From Moritella sp. PE36 (GTDB lineage Bacteria > Pseudomonadota > Gammaproteobacteria > Enterobacterales > Moritellaceae): 64,000 nucleotides of DNA. Made by a program: the position numbers and the translations under genes. The notes under the pieces were generated by a model. The model had not been told where the DNA came from. It saw only the letters and a list, made by a program, of their open reading frames with translations, and searched no databases. The DNA lies in NCBI RefSeq assembly GCF_000170855.1, contig NZ_ABCQ01000004.1, positions 62,001 through 126,000 of the forward strand. Reading direction: 5' to 3'. Positions 9,231 through 17,915 of the stretch are shown here, in pieces (the first letter of the stretch is position 1; each line of letters opens with the position of its first letter).

Positions 9231-9263
9231 AAAAAACGGCCTCAAACATACATTGAGGCCGTT
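9231..9263 (-). terminator. Intrinsic terminator of BCCT gene 1
   Basis: A perfect 11-bp inverted repeat (AACGGCCTCAA / TTGAGGCCGTT) with a 7-nt loop, followed on the minus strand by six T residues. It is closely similar to the terminator at 12611-12644 behind the paralogous transporter, showing that the duplication included the 3' end. Confidence 0.9.
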
Positions 9264-9307
9264 GGTGTTTATTACTTAAGTTTTAACACTTAACTTAAAC
9301 TCAGTTT

Positions 9308-10924
9308 TTACTTGTATAAATGGCGTTCTGAATTCAGACCTTTAATTAGGCTGACACACATGATTAGCAATACAAACGTAAAGGGTAGTGCCGTTGTTAC
9401 AACACCTGCTTGCAGAGCTTGCAGTACTTCCGTACCACCAACCCATAACATAACACCCGCAATCGTACCTTCTACAGTCGCCCAGAAAATACGTTGTGGC
9501 ACTGGAGCATCAATCTTACCACCCGATGTAATGCTGTCGATCACAAGTGAACCAGAGTCAGATGAGGTAATAAAGAAGATTAATACTAATATAATCGACA
9601 ATACTGACAGCACTTTCCCATACGGCATTGCATCGTATACATGGAATAAAGACAATGAGATATCAGTTAACCCATTCGCACCGAGTTCACCGACTTTATT
9701 AGCCACTTGATCGATAGCAATACCACCGAACGTCGCCATCCATACTAGCGTCACTAACGTTGGAATAAAGATCACGGCACACAAAAACTCACGTACTGTA
9801 CGACCTTTAGAAATACGCGCAATGAACATACCTACGAATGGTGACCATGAGATCCACCAAGCCCAGTAGAACACAGTCCAACCGTGCATCCACGCCGTAT
9901 CATCACGACCATGCGGGTTACTTAAACCAACAAAGTTTTGTGCGTAAGCAACGAAGGTTTCAGGAATTGATACCATCACCACATCAAAACCAAGAATAAT
10001 AACAATAATCAGTAGCGCGAATGCAAACAGCATATTGATATTACTCAATACTTTAACGCCGCCATTAATACCACGCATAACCGAGAAGATTGCAATCAGG
10101 GTTACAAAGGCAATCACAAGCAATTGCAGGCCAATGCCACCGTCATAACCAAACACGTGGTTAATACCACTTGCCGCTTGTTGTGCGCCCAGACCCAAGG
10201 ATGTCGCTAGACCGAATAACGTCGCAAGTACAGCCAAGATATCAACAATGTGACCAGCCCAGCCCCAAGCTCGATCACCAATAATAGGGTAGAAAACCGA
10301 ACGGATAGATAGCGGCAGGCCTTTGTTATACGCAAAGAAAGCCAGAGAAAGCGCGACGATGCCGTAGATTGCCCAACCGTGAATACCCCAGTTATAAATC
10401 GTTGCAGCCAGTGCTAATGATTTTGCTTCAGCTGTTAACGGCTCAACATTAAATGGCGTTCCCCACCAGTTAGTGAAGTAAGCCGTAGGTTCTGCAACAC
10501 CCCAGAATAGCAGACCAATCCCCATACCAGCGGCAAATAACATCGCCATCCAAGACATGGTTGAATGCTCCGCTTTTGCTTCTTTACCGCCAATACGGAT
10601 CTTACCTAGCGGAGATACGATCAATACCATAGTGAAAAAGACAAAGAAGTTAGTAGACCACATGAAGAACACATCAAAGTCTGCCATGATGCTATTTCTA
10701 ACACTGTTTAATGTTTCTTTTGCGGTAGCTGGGTCAACGAGGAGGAGTGCAGAAAGGAAGAGGATTATGAGGCCGGCGCTAATGCCGAATACGGGATTAT
10801 GTATATCGAAACCCCATTTTTGAACGTTGTCCTGACCAACTTGGTAGTCAGTGGTTTCAATACTATATTTATTTAACGAACTATTTTTTTGTAACGAACT
10901 ATTATTTTTTAACGAGCTATCCAT
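9308..10924 (-). CDS. BCCT family transporter, copy 1
   Basis: A 538-residue betaine/carnitine/choline-type transporter with about twelve membrane helices. It likely takes up a quaternary ammonium or sulfonium compatible solute driven by an ion gradient. The TM4 aromatic segment (NWGIHGWAIYG) and the TM8 segment (FYWAWWISWSPFVGMFIARISKGRT) are both canonical. The TM8 box WWxxW includes the tryptophan that in BetP packs against the trimethylammonium group. It forms a close paralogous pair with 12707-14341, in the same direction. The two differ at the TM8 box, so the substrates may differ. A conserved hairpin terminator follows at 9231-9263. Confidence 0.93.
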   Translation of the reverse strand: MDSSLKNNSSLQKNSSLNKYSIETTDYQVGQDNVQKWGFDIHNPVFGISAGLIILFLSALLLVDPATAKETLNSVRNSIMADFDVFFMWSTNFFVFFTMVLIVSPLGKIRIGGKEAKAEHSTMSWMAMLFAAGMGIGLLFWGVAEPTAYFTNWWGTPFNVEPLTAEAKSLALAATIYNWGIHGWAIYGIVALSLAFFAYNKGLPLSIRSVFYPIIGDRAWGWAGHIVDILAVLATLFGLATSLGLGAQQAASGINHVFGYDGGIGLQLLVIAFVTLIAIFSVMRGINGGVKVLSNINMLFAFALLIIVIILGFDVVMVSIPETFVAYAQNFVGLSNPHGRDDTAWMHGWTVFYWAWWISWSPFVGMFIARISKGRTVREFLCAVIFIPTLVTLVWMATFGGIAIDQVANKVGELGANGLTDISLSLFHVYDAMPYGKVLSVLSIILVLIFFITSSDSGSLVIDSITSGGKIDAPVPQRIFWATVEGTIAGVMLWVGGTEVLQALQAGVVTTALPFTFVLLIMCVSLIKGLNSERHLYK

Positions 10925-11100
10925 AAATTATGCTTGAGCATATATCCTGCAATACTTTTTAATCGAAAAGTAAAAACGAAAGGTTCACCAGTTACAACCA
11001 TGGTGATACCAGTAATAAAACGCCTAGCAGGGTAGCAAAAAAGCCATTAAAACTCAAATAAACTCTATTTATAGGGCTTTCAACAAGATAACTGAGTGAA

Positions 11101-11134
11101 ATGCATATAAATCTATATATACATTTATATGCAT
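11101..11134. repeat. 12-bp inverted repeat upstream of BCCT 1
   Basis: A perfect 12-bp inverted repeat (ATGCATATAAAT / ATTTATATGCAT) around a 10-nt AT-rich spacer. It lies in the gap between the BCCT 1 start and the nitrilase stop. There is no T-run, so it is more likely an operator or an AT-rich promoter element than a terminator. Function unknown. Confidence 0.5.
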
Positions 11135-11196
11135 GTATAACAAGCTAATAACTCATGTTACGACGAGGTCAGTAAAATAAAACATGAATAGATGGT

Positions 11197-12144
11197 TTAT
11201 CCGTTTTCATTTTTAAATTTTATTGGTGATTGACGTGCTTTATTGACTTCTAATGTAAAGACATCAGGCCTTGCATAGTGTCCAGCTACATCGAGCGCTC
11301 GTTTTGATGTTGAGGCCAATTCAACATCAATATCTACAATCATATGGCCTTTCTCTTTAGATAAAGGACCCGATACTATTTCACCATTAGGAGAGATCAC
11401 GGCTGAGCCTCCAGGATTAATCCATTCATTCGCAACAGGATAGAGCTGTTCAATATCAGGAAAATCATCCGGTAAATCTTGTCTTTCTAACGCAACCCCA
11501 CAGCATAACACCCAGCATTTACCTTCTCTGGCAATATGTTGCATCGTGCCTAACCAAGCATCACCACTGTCGTAAGTGGGGGCAATATAGATCTCGATGC
11601 CTTGGGCATATAAGGCATACCTTGCCAGCGGCATGTAACTTTCCCAACAAATAAGACTACCTATTCGACCCACAGGTGTATCGATCACATTTAAACCATG
11701 GCCATCGCCAAATCCCCAGACCATGCGTTCAGGGTTAGTCGGCATCAATTTACGGTGGTGATTGACAACATTGCCTTGGGTATCAATGGTGATCACCGCG
11801 TTATATAGGGTTGTTCTACTATTTTCACTGTCCCGTTCATTGATACCACAAACGACAGTGACCTTATTGGATTTCGCTGCCGCCATAATAGGCTTAAGAT
11901 CATCAGAACAAAGATCGATGGCGTTCTTAAGTAAACGCGTATGTAACTCTTCACTGACGCCCCAATCCCCACCCGGTCTAAGTCGCCATATCCATGCCGG
12001 ATAACCGGGAATAAAAGCCTCAGGAAAGACAATGAGTTCAGCACCTTGTGCGGCGACAGTATTAATAATATTCGCTGCTTGTTCTACCGTTCTCGCTTTA
12101 TCAAGCACATAAGGCGCTTCTTGAATAATTGCAATCTTAGCCAT
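11197..12144 (-). CDS. Nitrilase family protein
   Basis: A 315-residue carbon-nitrogen hydrolase of the true nitrilase branch. It is predicted to convert a nitrile to a carboxylic acid and ammonia. The catalytic triad is visible: E42 in FPEAFIPGYP, K132 in HHRKLMPT, and the nucleophile C166 in ICWESYMP, the Cys-Trp-Glu order typical of nitrilases. GGGAG precedes the ATG by 6 nt. It lies between two paralogous BCCT transporters on the same strand, which suggests it acts on an imported charged nitrile or supplies nitrogen or an osmolyte acid. That link is inference from position only. Confidence 0.88.
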   Translation of the reverse strand: MAKIAIIQEAPYVLDKARTVEQAANIINTVAAQGAELIVFPEAFIPGYPAWIWRLRPGGDWGVSEELHTRLLKNAIDLCSDDLKPIMAAAKSNKVTVVCGINERDSENSRTTLYNAVITIDTQGNVVNHHRKLMPTNPERMVWGFGDGHGLNVIDTPVGRIGSLICWESYMPLARYALYAQGIEIYIAPTYDSGDAWLGTMQHIAREGKCWVLCCGVALERQDLPDDFPDIEQLYPVANEWINPGGSAVISPNGEIVSGPLSKEKGHMIVDIDVELASTSKRALDVAGHYARPDVFTLEVNKARQSPIKFKNENG

Positions 12145-12242
12145 ACTTAACTCCCGTTTGGTAAGTGATAAAACTTACATAAAGCTAAGTTATGAGTCTA
12201 GTCGAGAACGTTTTGAAACGACAACTCACAATGCCCGACAAC

Positions 12243-12485
12243 TTAATTCTGCTTATTCTCAGTATCTTTAAGCTGAACTGGCTCTGCTTTGTCTTGTTCT
12301 TTTTTATCGTTACAACCCATCATTTTCATCATCATAAGCATCATAGCACCACAGAAAAGCAATTGAATCGCGATGCCACTGATAGCCGCTAGTGTAAAAT
12401 TACCAAGTAAAAGGAAGTACGCAAGTGGCAAACCTAAACACAGTGCACAGATAATTTTACATAGCTTTTTAGTATTGATGTTCAT
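12243..12485 (-). CDS. Small membrane protein of unknown function
   Basis: An 80-residue protein with two hydrophobic stretches (about residues 9-27 and 31-56), a methionine-rich end to the second (MMLMMMKMM) followed by GC, and a charged C-terminal tail rich in K, E and D. I do not recognise a family. It lies 98 nt upstream of the nitrilase gene on the same strand and downstream of the BCCT 2 terminator, so it may be co-transcribed with the nitrilase. The Met/Cys patch could bind a metal, but this is speculation. Confidence 0.55.
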   Translation of the reverse strand: MNINTKKLCKIICALCLGLPLAYFLLLGNFTLAAISGIAIQLLFCGAMMLMMMKMMGCNDKKEQDKAEPVQLKDTENKQN

Positions 12486-12610
12486 GGTTGTATTTACCTT
12501 AGTATTGAAAAAAGAATTAACATGACTAAGTTCCTAGCCATGTATTTGGTCACTGAGAACAAGCTTAAGGTTTACCTTTACTGGAAGGTAAAGATATTTT
12601 TAAAAAGTTA

Positions 12611-12644
12611 AAAAAAAGGCCTCAAACATATATTTGAGGCCTTT
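12611..12644 (-). terminator. Intrinsic terminator of BCCT gene 2
   Basis: A perfect 12-bp inverted repeat (AAAGGCCTCAAA / TTTGAGGCCTTT) with a 6-nt loop and seven T residues on the minus strand. It is homologous to the terminator at 9231-9263 of the paralogous gene. Confidence 0.9.
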
Positions 12645-12706
12645 GGCATTTATGCCATTAATTTTTAAGACTTAACTCTTAAAGTCTTTATTTTTAAACC
12701 AAGTCA

Positions 12707-14341
12707 TTATTTGTATAAATGATACTCTGAATTTAAACCTTTCATTAAGCTCACGCACATAACGAGCATTAACAAGGCGAATGGTAGTCCGGTAGTTACA
12801 ACGCCGGCTTGCAAGGCTTGCAGCGCATCAGTACCACCAATCCAAAGCATCGTCGCCGCAATAGAACCTTGTACGATAGCCCAGAAAATACGTTGTGGAA
12901 TGGGTGCATCGACCTTACCGCCAGACGTAATACTGTCAACCACCAGCGAAGCAGAATCTGATGAGGTAATAAAGAAGATTAACACCAATACAATCGATAA
13001 TACTGACAGCGCATCACCATACGGCATTGCATCGTATACATGGAATAATGATAGCGAAATATCAGTCAAACCATTGGCTCCCAGTTCACCGACTTTATTC
13101 ATCACTTGATCGATAGCAATACCACCGAACGTCGCCATCCATATCAGTGTCACTAACGTTGGCACAAAGATCACAGCACACAAGAACTCACGTACTGTAC
13201 GACCTTTAGAAATACGCGCAATAAACATACCTACGAATGGTCCTAATGAAATCCACCATGCAAAATAGAATACAGTCCAACCCTGCATCCACGCCAGATC
13301 ATCACGATCATGTGGGTTACTTAAAGTAACAAAGTTTTCTGCGTAAGCCATGAAGGTTTCTGGAATTGTTACTATGATGACATCAAAGCTAATTATCAGT
13401 ACAAAGATTAACAACCCAAATGCAAGCACCATATTGATATTACTCAATATTTTAACGCCGCCATTAATACCACGGATCACAGAGACTATTGCCACTAGGG
13501 TAACAAGCACAATAACAACCAGTTGCAAGCCAAGGCCGCCTTCAGTACCAAATACATGATTGATACCACTCGCCGCTTGTTGTGCACCTAGGCCAAGTGA
13601 AGTGGCGAGAGAAAATAATGTCGCCAGTACTGCCATGATATCAACAATGTGGCCAGCCCAGCCCCACGTTCGATCACCAATGATCGGATAAAATACCGAA
13701 CGAATGGATAGTGGCAGACCTTTGTTATAAGAAAAGAAAGCCAGAGCAAGACCGATAACGCCGTAAACCGCCCAACCGTGAATACCCCAGTTATAAACCG
13801 TTGCCGCTAGCGCTAATGATTTAGCTTCTGCCGTGAATGGTTCAACATTTAATGGCGTACCCCACCAGTTAGTAAAATAAGCAGTTGGTTCAGCAACACC
13901 CCAAAACAACAGGCCAATACCCATACCGGCAGCAAACAACATAGTCAACCAAGATAGGGTTGAGTGATCTGCTTTCGCTTCTTTACCACCAATACGGATT
14001 TTACCAAACGGCGATACAATCAACGCCATCGTAAAAATAACAAAAAAGTTGGTTGACCACATAAAGACCACATCAAATTCTGCCATGATGTTGTTTCTAA
14101 CACTGGTAAGTGCTTCTTTTGCTGTGGAAGGGTCTGTGTAGAGAAGAGCTGAAATGAGTAGGAAGATTAAACCGGCGCTAATACCGAATACGGTGTTATG
14201 TATATCAAAGCCCCATTTTTGAACATTGTCTTGACCAACTTGGTAGTCCGTGGTTTCAATACTATATCTATTTATCTGACCATTTTTGTTTAACTGACTG
14301 TTTTTGTTTAACTGATTATCTATTTTAAACGCACTATCCAT
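12707..14341 (-). CDS. BCCT family transporter, copy 2
   Basis: A 544-residue paralogue of the transporter at 9308-10924, nearly identical over long stretches including the N-terminal YSIETTDYQVGQDNVQ. The 5' leader and terminator were duplicated with it. The TM4 aromatic motif is intact (NWGIHGWAVYG). In TM8 the box reads FYFAWWISLGPFVG, where copy 1 has FYWAWWISWSPFVG. The tryptophan equivalent to the cation-pi residue of BetP is replaced by leucine, and the one four residues before it in the motif start by phenylalanine. Transport of a BCCT-type solute is expected, but with changed specificity. The N-terminal tail carries a short NKNGQINRY-type repeat extension compared with copy 1. Confidence 0.92.
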   Translation of the reverse strand: MDSAFKIDNQLNKNSQLNKNGQINRYSIETTDYQVGQDNVQKWGFDIHNTVFGISAGLIFLLISALLYTDPSTAKEALTSVRNNIMAEFDVVFMWSTNFFVIFTMALIVSPFGKIRIGGKEAKADHSTLSWLTMLFAAGMGIGLLFWGVAEPTAYFTNWWGTPLNVEPFTAEAKSLALAATVYNWGIHGWAVYGVIGLALAFFSYNKGLPLSIRSVFYPIIGDRTWGWAGHIVDIMAVLATLFSLATSLGLGAQQAASGINHVFGTEGGLGLQLVVIVLVTLVAIVSVIRGINGGVKILSNINMVLAFGLLIFVLIISFDVIIVTIPETFMAYAENFVTLSNPHDRDDLAWMQGWTVFYFAWWISLGPFVGMFIARISKGRTVREFLCAVIFVPTLVTLIWMATFGGIAIDQVMNKVGELGANGLTDISLSLFHVYDAMPYGDALSVLSIVLVLIFFITSSDSASLVVDSITSGGKVDAPIPQRIFWAIVQGSIAATMLWIGGTDALQALQAGVVTTGLPFALLMLVMCVSLMKGLNSEYHLYK

Positions 14342-14508
14342 AAATTATGCTTAAGCATGTACTCTGCTATACTTTTGATCGAAAAGTAAAAACGAATGGT
14401 TCATCGAATAAAACATCAATGACACCAAGAAATAAAACGCCCCGCAGGGTAGCAATAACAAGATTAAAATTCAAACCAATATATTTACTCAGGATAAAGC
14501 CAATGAAG

Positions 14509-14540
14509 ATAATCAGCACATAACTATTTGTGCTGATTAT
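14509..14540. repeat. 12-bp inverted repeat downstream of a LysR gene
   Basis: A perfect 12-bp inverted repeat (ATAATCAGCACA / TGTGCTGATTAT) with an 8-nt loop between the BCCT 2 start and the end of the LysR gene at 14633. There is no T-run on either side. It could be a terminator-like hairpin of the LysR transcript or an operator for BCCT 2. Confidence 0.5.
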
Positions 14541-14632
14541 CCGATGAGTAAAAGTGAGAGAGAATCACCCATTCCCTAGCCCAGTTTGGACAGCTATAGG
14601 GCTAGCTCAAAATAGGTTGGTAGCATTAGAAG

Positions 14633-15535
14633 TTACAAATTATCCATACGCCTATTCGCATCCGCTAACAATAATTCATAGAGTTCAGAGGCTGCTGGTC
14701 CAACTTTACCTATCTTTGGCAGGACGAGGTGCATAGGCACTTGATAGCGTAACCCTCCTTGCAATGGTAATTGTACTATTTCAGCTAAATTAAATTTTTC
14801 CAGCATATGCTCTGGCATTCGACAAAATCCCAGGCCTGCGCATACGGCTTTCCAAGCATGATCAAAATTGTCCACAGTAAGGCGTTGTTGAGATTTAAGC
14901 CAGCCTACATTCTGTTTGTCGATAACGTCATGCTCTCCCAAGTCACGTACCACAATCTGAGTGACGGTTAACAGATCCTCCACACCTATACTGATTTTTT
15001 GAGCTAATGGGTGATGTCGGGATACGACAGGGATCATAGTCACAATACCAAACGCTTCAGCTAAGTGATTAGCAATTGGAAAATTGATTATAGCGATATC
15101 AGATTTCTGTTCAGTTACGGCGTCCAGTGTACTGGATAATGATGTTTCTCTGATTTGTACTGAAGTCCCTTTATTTTTGTCCATAAACTCTGATAGCGGG
15201 CGATACAACCAATCGCGATCACATAAGTGGTCAATGGTGATGGTGATCTCCGATTCAATTCCCTTCGAGAGTTGAGAGCCTATAACTTCAAGTTCCAGTG
15301 CTTGGTCTAACATAGGAGCAGCCCGACGGATCAGCGCCTTTCCATCATCCGTTAAAACGGCCCGACGACCTTTAATGCGGACAAGTGACACTCCTAACTG
15401 TTCTTCTAGTTTTTTGATCGCATATATCAATGTGGTATGACTTTTATTTAATTGATTAGCCGCGGCCTGAATACTGCCAGCCTTATCCACTTCAATAAGT
15501 GTTAACCATTGATCTAGCGTTGTTCTCGGTCTCAT
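14633..15535 (-). CDS. LysR family transcriptional regulator
   Basis: A 300-residue LysR-type regulator. The N-terminal winged helix-turn-helix contains the pattern GSIQAAANQLNKSHTTLIYAIKKLEEQLG (residues ~15-43), followed by a substrate-binding domain. It is divergent from the YdhR-like gene at 15683 across a 147-nt gap, so autoregulation and control of that gene are plausible. It also lies directly upstream of BCCT 2 on the same strand. The effector is unknown. Confidence 0.87.
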   Translation of the reverse strand: MRPRTTLDQWLTLIEVDKAGSIQAAANQLNKSHTTLIYAIKKLEEQLGVSLVRIKGRRAVLTDDGKALIRRAAPMLDQALELEVIGSQLSKGIESEITITIDHLCDRDWLYRPLSEFMDKNKGTSVQIRETSLSSTLDAVTEQKSDIAIINFPIANHLAEAFGIVTMIPVVSRHHPLAQKISIGVEDLLTVTQIVVRDLGEHDVIDKQNVGWLKSQQRLTVDNFDHAWKAVCAGLGFCRMPEHMLEKFNLAEIVQLPLQGGLRYQVPMHLVLPKIGKVGPAASELYELLLADANRRMDNL

Positions 15536-15682
15536 TGTCAGTTTTTTCCACAGTAAAGCGCAATATTTTGAACTTTACCTTACAATTTTTAGAGGTATTA
15601 TTGTCGCATATCTCAAAACGATACGCCCGTAACACTAATCAATTGGGTTTAATTTAAATTAAAAATAAAAGGTAAATACATT

Positions 15683-15988
15683 ATGAATAAATTATTACAA
15701 GTGGATTTCGAATTTCATGGTCCTTTCGGACAGGAACTAAGTAGTGCTTTAACAGGTCTTGCGGAATCAATAAACCAAGAGCCAGGCTTAATCTGGAAGA
15801 TTTGGACTGAAAACGAAACAACACAACAAGCTGGAGGAATTTACTTGTTTGAGAGTGAAGTAACGGCATTAGCCTATCTTGAAATGCATACCGCTAGATT
15901 AAAAGAAATGGGTATACCTGAAGTTTCCGGCAAGATTTTTGATGTCAACGAAGCACTGTCACTGATCAATAAAGGTCCGATTGGATAA
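15683..15988 (+). CDS. YdhR family putative monooxygenase
   Basis: A 101-residue protein resembling the YdhR family of dimeric alpha-beta barrel proteins, annotated as putative monooxygenases. The family pattern is visible in [25 protein letters not shown] and [19 protein letters not shown]. The enzymatic reaction is unproven. It begins 147 nt from the divergent LysR gene and is followed 22 nt later by a small membrane-protein gene, suggesting a two-gene unit. Confidence 0.82.
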   Translation: MNKLLQVDFEFHGPFGQELSSALTGLAESINQEPGLIWKIWTENETTQQAGGIYLFESEVTALAYLEMHTARLKEMGIPEVSGKIFDVNEALSLINKGPIG

Positions 15989-16010
15989 AAATAAGCATCT
16001 CGAGGTAATT

Positions 16011-16388
16011 ATGAATAATAAAATATTTTTAACAATTCACAGCACAATTTATGCGGTTTTCGCACTCGTTTTGTTTTTTCTTCCCGCACAATTATGGCCG
16101 ATGTATGGGGTAGAAATTAACGACCAATATGCTTATTTCTTGTCACAACATAACAGTATTTTTCTCGGTGGTATCGCTATTATTACGTATTTATTCCGTG
16201 ATATAGAAACCAATAGTTTAATGGCTAAAAAATTGTTTATGGGTCTTGGGCTGACTAACATGCTTGGATTTATTATAACCCTATACGCTTGCCTTAATCA
16301 TATTTTCGTTGGTTTTGGTTGGTCTGATCCTGCATTTTTTGCGGTGCTTTCTGCTCTTAATTTCTGGCAGTTTAAGCACAATAGTTAA
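16011..16388 (+). CDS. Small integral membrane protein
   Basis: A 125-residue protein with about four hydrophobic segments and no recognised catalytic motif. The ATG at 16011 was chosen over an in-frame ATG at 15984 or earlier, because CGAGGT lies just upstream and the longer form would overlap the preceding gene. It probably forms a unit with the YdhR-like gene. Function unknown; similar proteins are annotated only as hypothetical membrane proteins. Confidence 0.7.
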   Translation: MNNKIFLTIHSTIYAVFALVLFFLPAQLWPMYGVEINDQYAYFLSQHNSIFLGGIAIITYLFRDIETNSLMAKKLFMGLGLTNMLGFIITLYACLNHIFVGFGWSDPAFFAVLSALNFWQFKHNS

Positions 16389-16389
16389 T

Positions 16390-16436
16390 AGCGGTAATAC
16401 CTAATACGGGAGTATGTATATCGAAAAGTAGAAGTG
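16390..16436 (-). pseudogene. Scrambled remnant of a third BCCT gene
   Basis: Positions 16390-16426 match 32 of 37 bases of the 5' coding region of BCCT 1 (10775-10811, same orientation). From 16421 onward the sequence instead matches the BCCT 1 leader (10963 onward). The two parts join at the shared hexamer TCGAAA, as expected from a deletion between short repeats. This looks like a fragment of a lost third copy. The match is short, so confidence is moderate. Confidence 0.55.
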
Positions 16437-16462
16437 AAATAATCGTTACATATAAAAAGTAA

Positions 16463-17905
16463 TTAGACTCGTTTAAATAATGGTAATGCCCCTGCAGGGA
16501 AATAACTAAGATTCGGAAAAAGTGCATTAACCTCATCATCAGACGCACCAAACCAGGCCGCTAAACTGGCATTAATTTGGGTCAGTGACGTGGTAGGTAG
16601 CAGTCTGCCACTGCGATAATCATCAACGCCACCACGTAACATATTTGGCCATTGACCGTATAGGCCACCTTGTACGGCGCCACCAACCACCAGCTGATGT
16701 GAGCCCCAACCATGATCGGTACCATTGCCATTGCTGGTTAAGGTACGACCAAAATCAGAGGCGGTAAATGTCGTCACTTGTTTGCTTAGAGATAAAGACA
16801 CTAACGCCTGCTGAAAACTACTTATTGCCCGACTCAATTCAGCCAATAGCAAAGGATGTTTATCGATCTGTCCTGCATGGGTATCAAAGCCGCCTAACTC
16901 GACCATAAATACTTGGCGTTGCATACCCAAATGTTCACGTAAGAAGATCGTTTGCGCTACTGCAGCTAATTGCCGAGACAGCTTGCCATCATCAAACATG
17001 GCATCGAGCTTGGCCAGTTCTTTACTGTGTGTTTTCCAAAGCTGGGTTAATACTGCAGAGAGGTCTTGCGCTGAGGTTAACTTACCGCGCATTAAGCGTA
17101 ATAATACATCATCACTTGGCAGCGATTGTAATGCTTGTACGGTTGCAGTTCGGGCTTGCTGTCTTTTATTGCCTTTCTTACCCAGACCGATAATCTTACC
17201 CGGTTTTCCGGGTGCCAATACCGCCCCCATGGTTTGCTTACCACGTAACCATTGATTACTGCCATGGAATGAAATACCCGCAGGTAACACAGTACTGGTG
17301 TTACCGCTCTTGATACTGGCGAGTTCACTCATATGCCCTGCCCAGCCTGTGGTCACATTGTTATCGCCAATGCCAGAATAAACCGCTTTGCGTTGTTGGT
17401 TATGGGCAAATAAAAACGCTGGCTTACGTTTACGGCTTTGCTTAAATTCTTCACGACTGCCTGGCTCAATCAATACCCCCGTGTTCGCAACGACTGCAAC
17501 TTGTTTATCTCGGCTTAATGCTTGTAACCCTTGCATGCCAGGATGGAGATTAAGCGCATGCTGTTGACCATTAAGGTCACGTAGCATAATAGGCAATAAG
17601 GCTTTGCTATAACGCTCATCGCCTTTATTAGCCAAGTAGTGCGGGTGATTAACATAATTAGGCACAGCCAATGCTTGGCGCGTATTCATGTAATTTTGAT
17701 ATTCAGGGTGCGGGGTATCAGGAAACACCATGTTGAAGGCATCATTACCGCCATTGAGCATGATGCAAATCAAACCTTTATAATCGCGTGCTGCATGCTG
17801 TTTGTCTGCAATAGTTTGCAGTGCCTGTAAGGGGTGAGATTGCAATAATGCGGTTGATACGCCGAGTACCCCAAATGCCTTAAGAACTTCCCTGCGTAAT
17901 ATCAT
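16463..17905 (-). CDS. DUF1501 family exported protein
   Basis: A 480-residue protein of the DUF1501 family, related to the sulfatase/alkaline-phosphatase fold. It starts with a twin-arginine-like signal (LRREVLKAFGVLGVSTALL), so export in folded form is likely. The family segment CIMLNGGNDAFNMV follows near residue 60, and GGFDTHAGQ and TASDFGRTL lie in the C-terminal half. AGGAG lies 9 nt before the chosen ATG. It is 10 nt downstream of a DUF1800 gene, a pairing common across bacteria. The biochemical role of the pair is not established. Confidence 0.87.
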   Translation of the reverse strand: MILRREVLKAFGVLGVSTALLQSHPLQALQTIADKQHAARDYKGLICIMLNGGNDAFNMVFPDTPHPEYQNYMNTRQALAVPNYVNHPHYLANKGDERYSKALLPIMLRDLNGQQHALNLHPGMQGLQALSRDKQVAVVANTGVLIEPGSREEFKQSRKRKPAFLFAHNQQRKAVYSGIGDNNVTTGWAGHMSELASIKSGNTSTVLPAGISFHGSNQWLRGKQTMGAVLAPGKPGKIIGLGKKGNKRQQARTATVQALQSLPSDDVLLRLMRGKLTSAQDLSAVLTQLWKTHSKELAKLDAMFDDGKLSRQLAAVAQTIFLREHLGMQRQVFMVELGGFDTHAGQIDKHPLLLAELSRAISSFQQALVSLSLSKQVTTFTASDFGRTLTSNGNGTDHGWGSHQLVVGGAVQGGLYGQWPNMLRGGVDDYRSGRLLPTTSLTQINASLAAWFGASDDEVNALFPNLSYFPAGALPLFKRV

Positions 17906-17915
17906 GGTGAGACTC

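Noticed and set aside
9312-9710. A 132-codon frame opposite BCCT 1, mirrored by a similar one opposite BCCT 2
   Set aside because: It is a shadow of the conserved transporter coding sequence; its recurrence only reflects the duplication.
12192-12392. A plus-strand frame opposite the small membrane protein gene
   Set aside because: It has no ribosome site, and its histidine-rich end is the complement of the methionine codons of the minus-strand gene.
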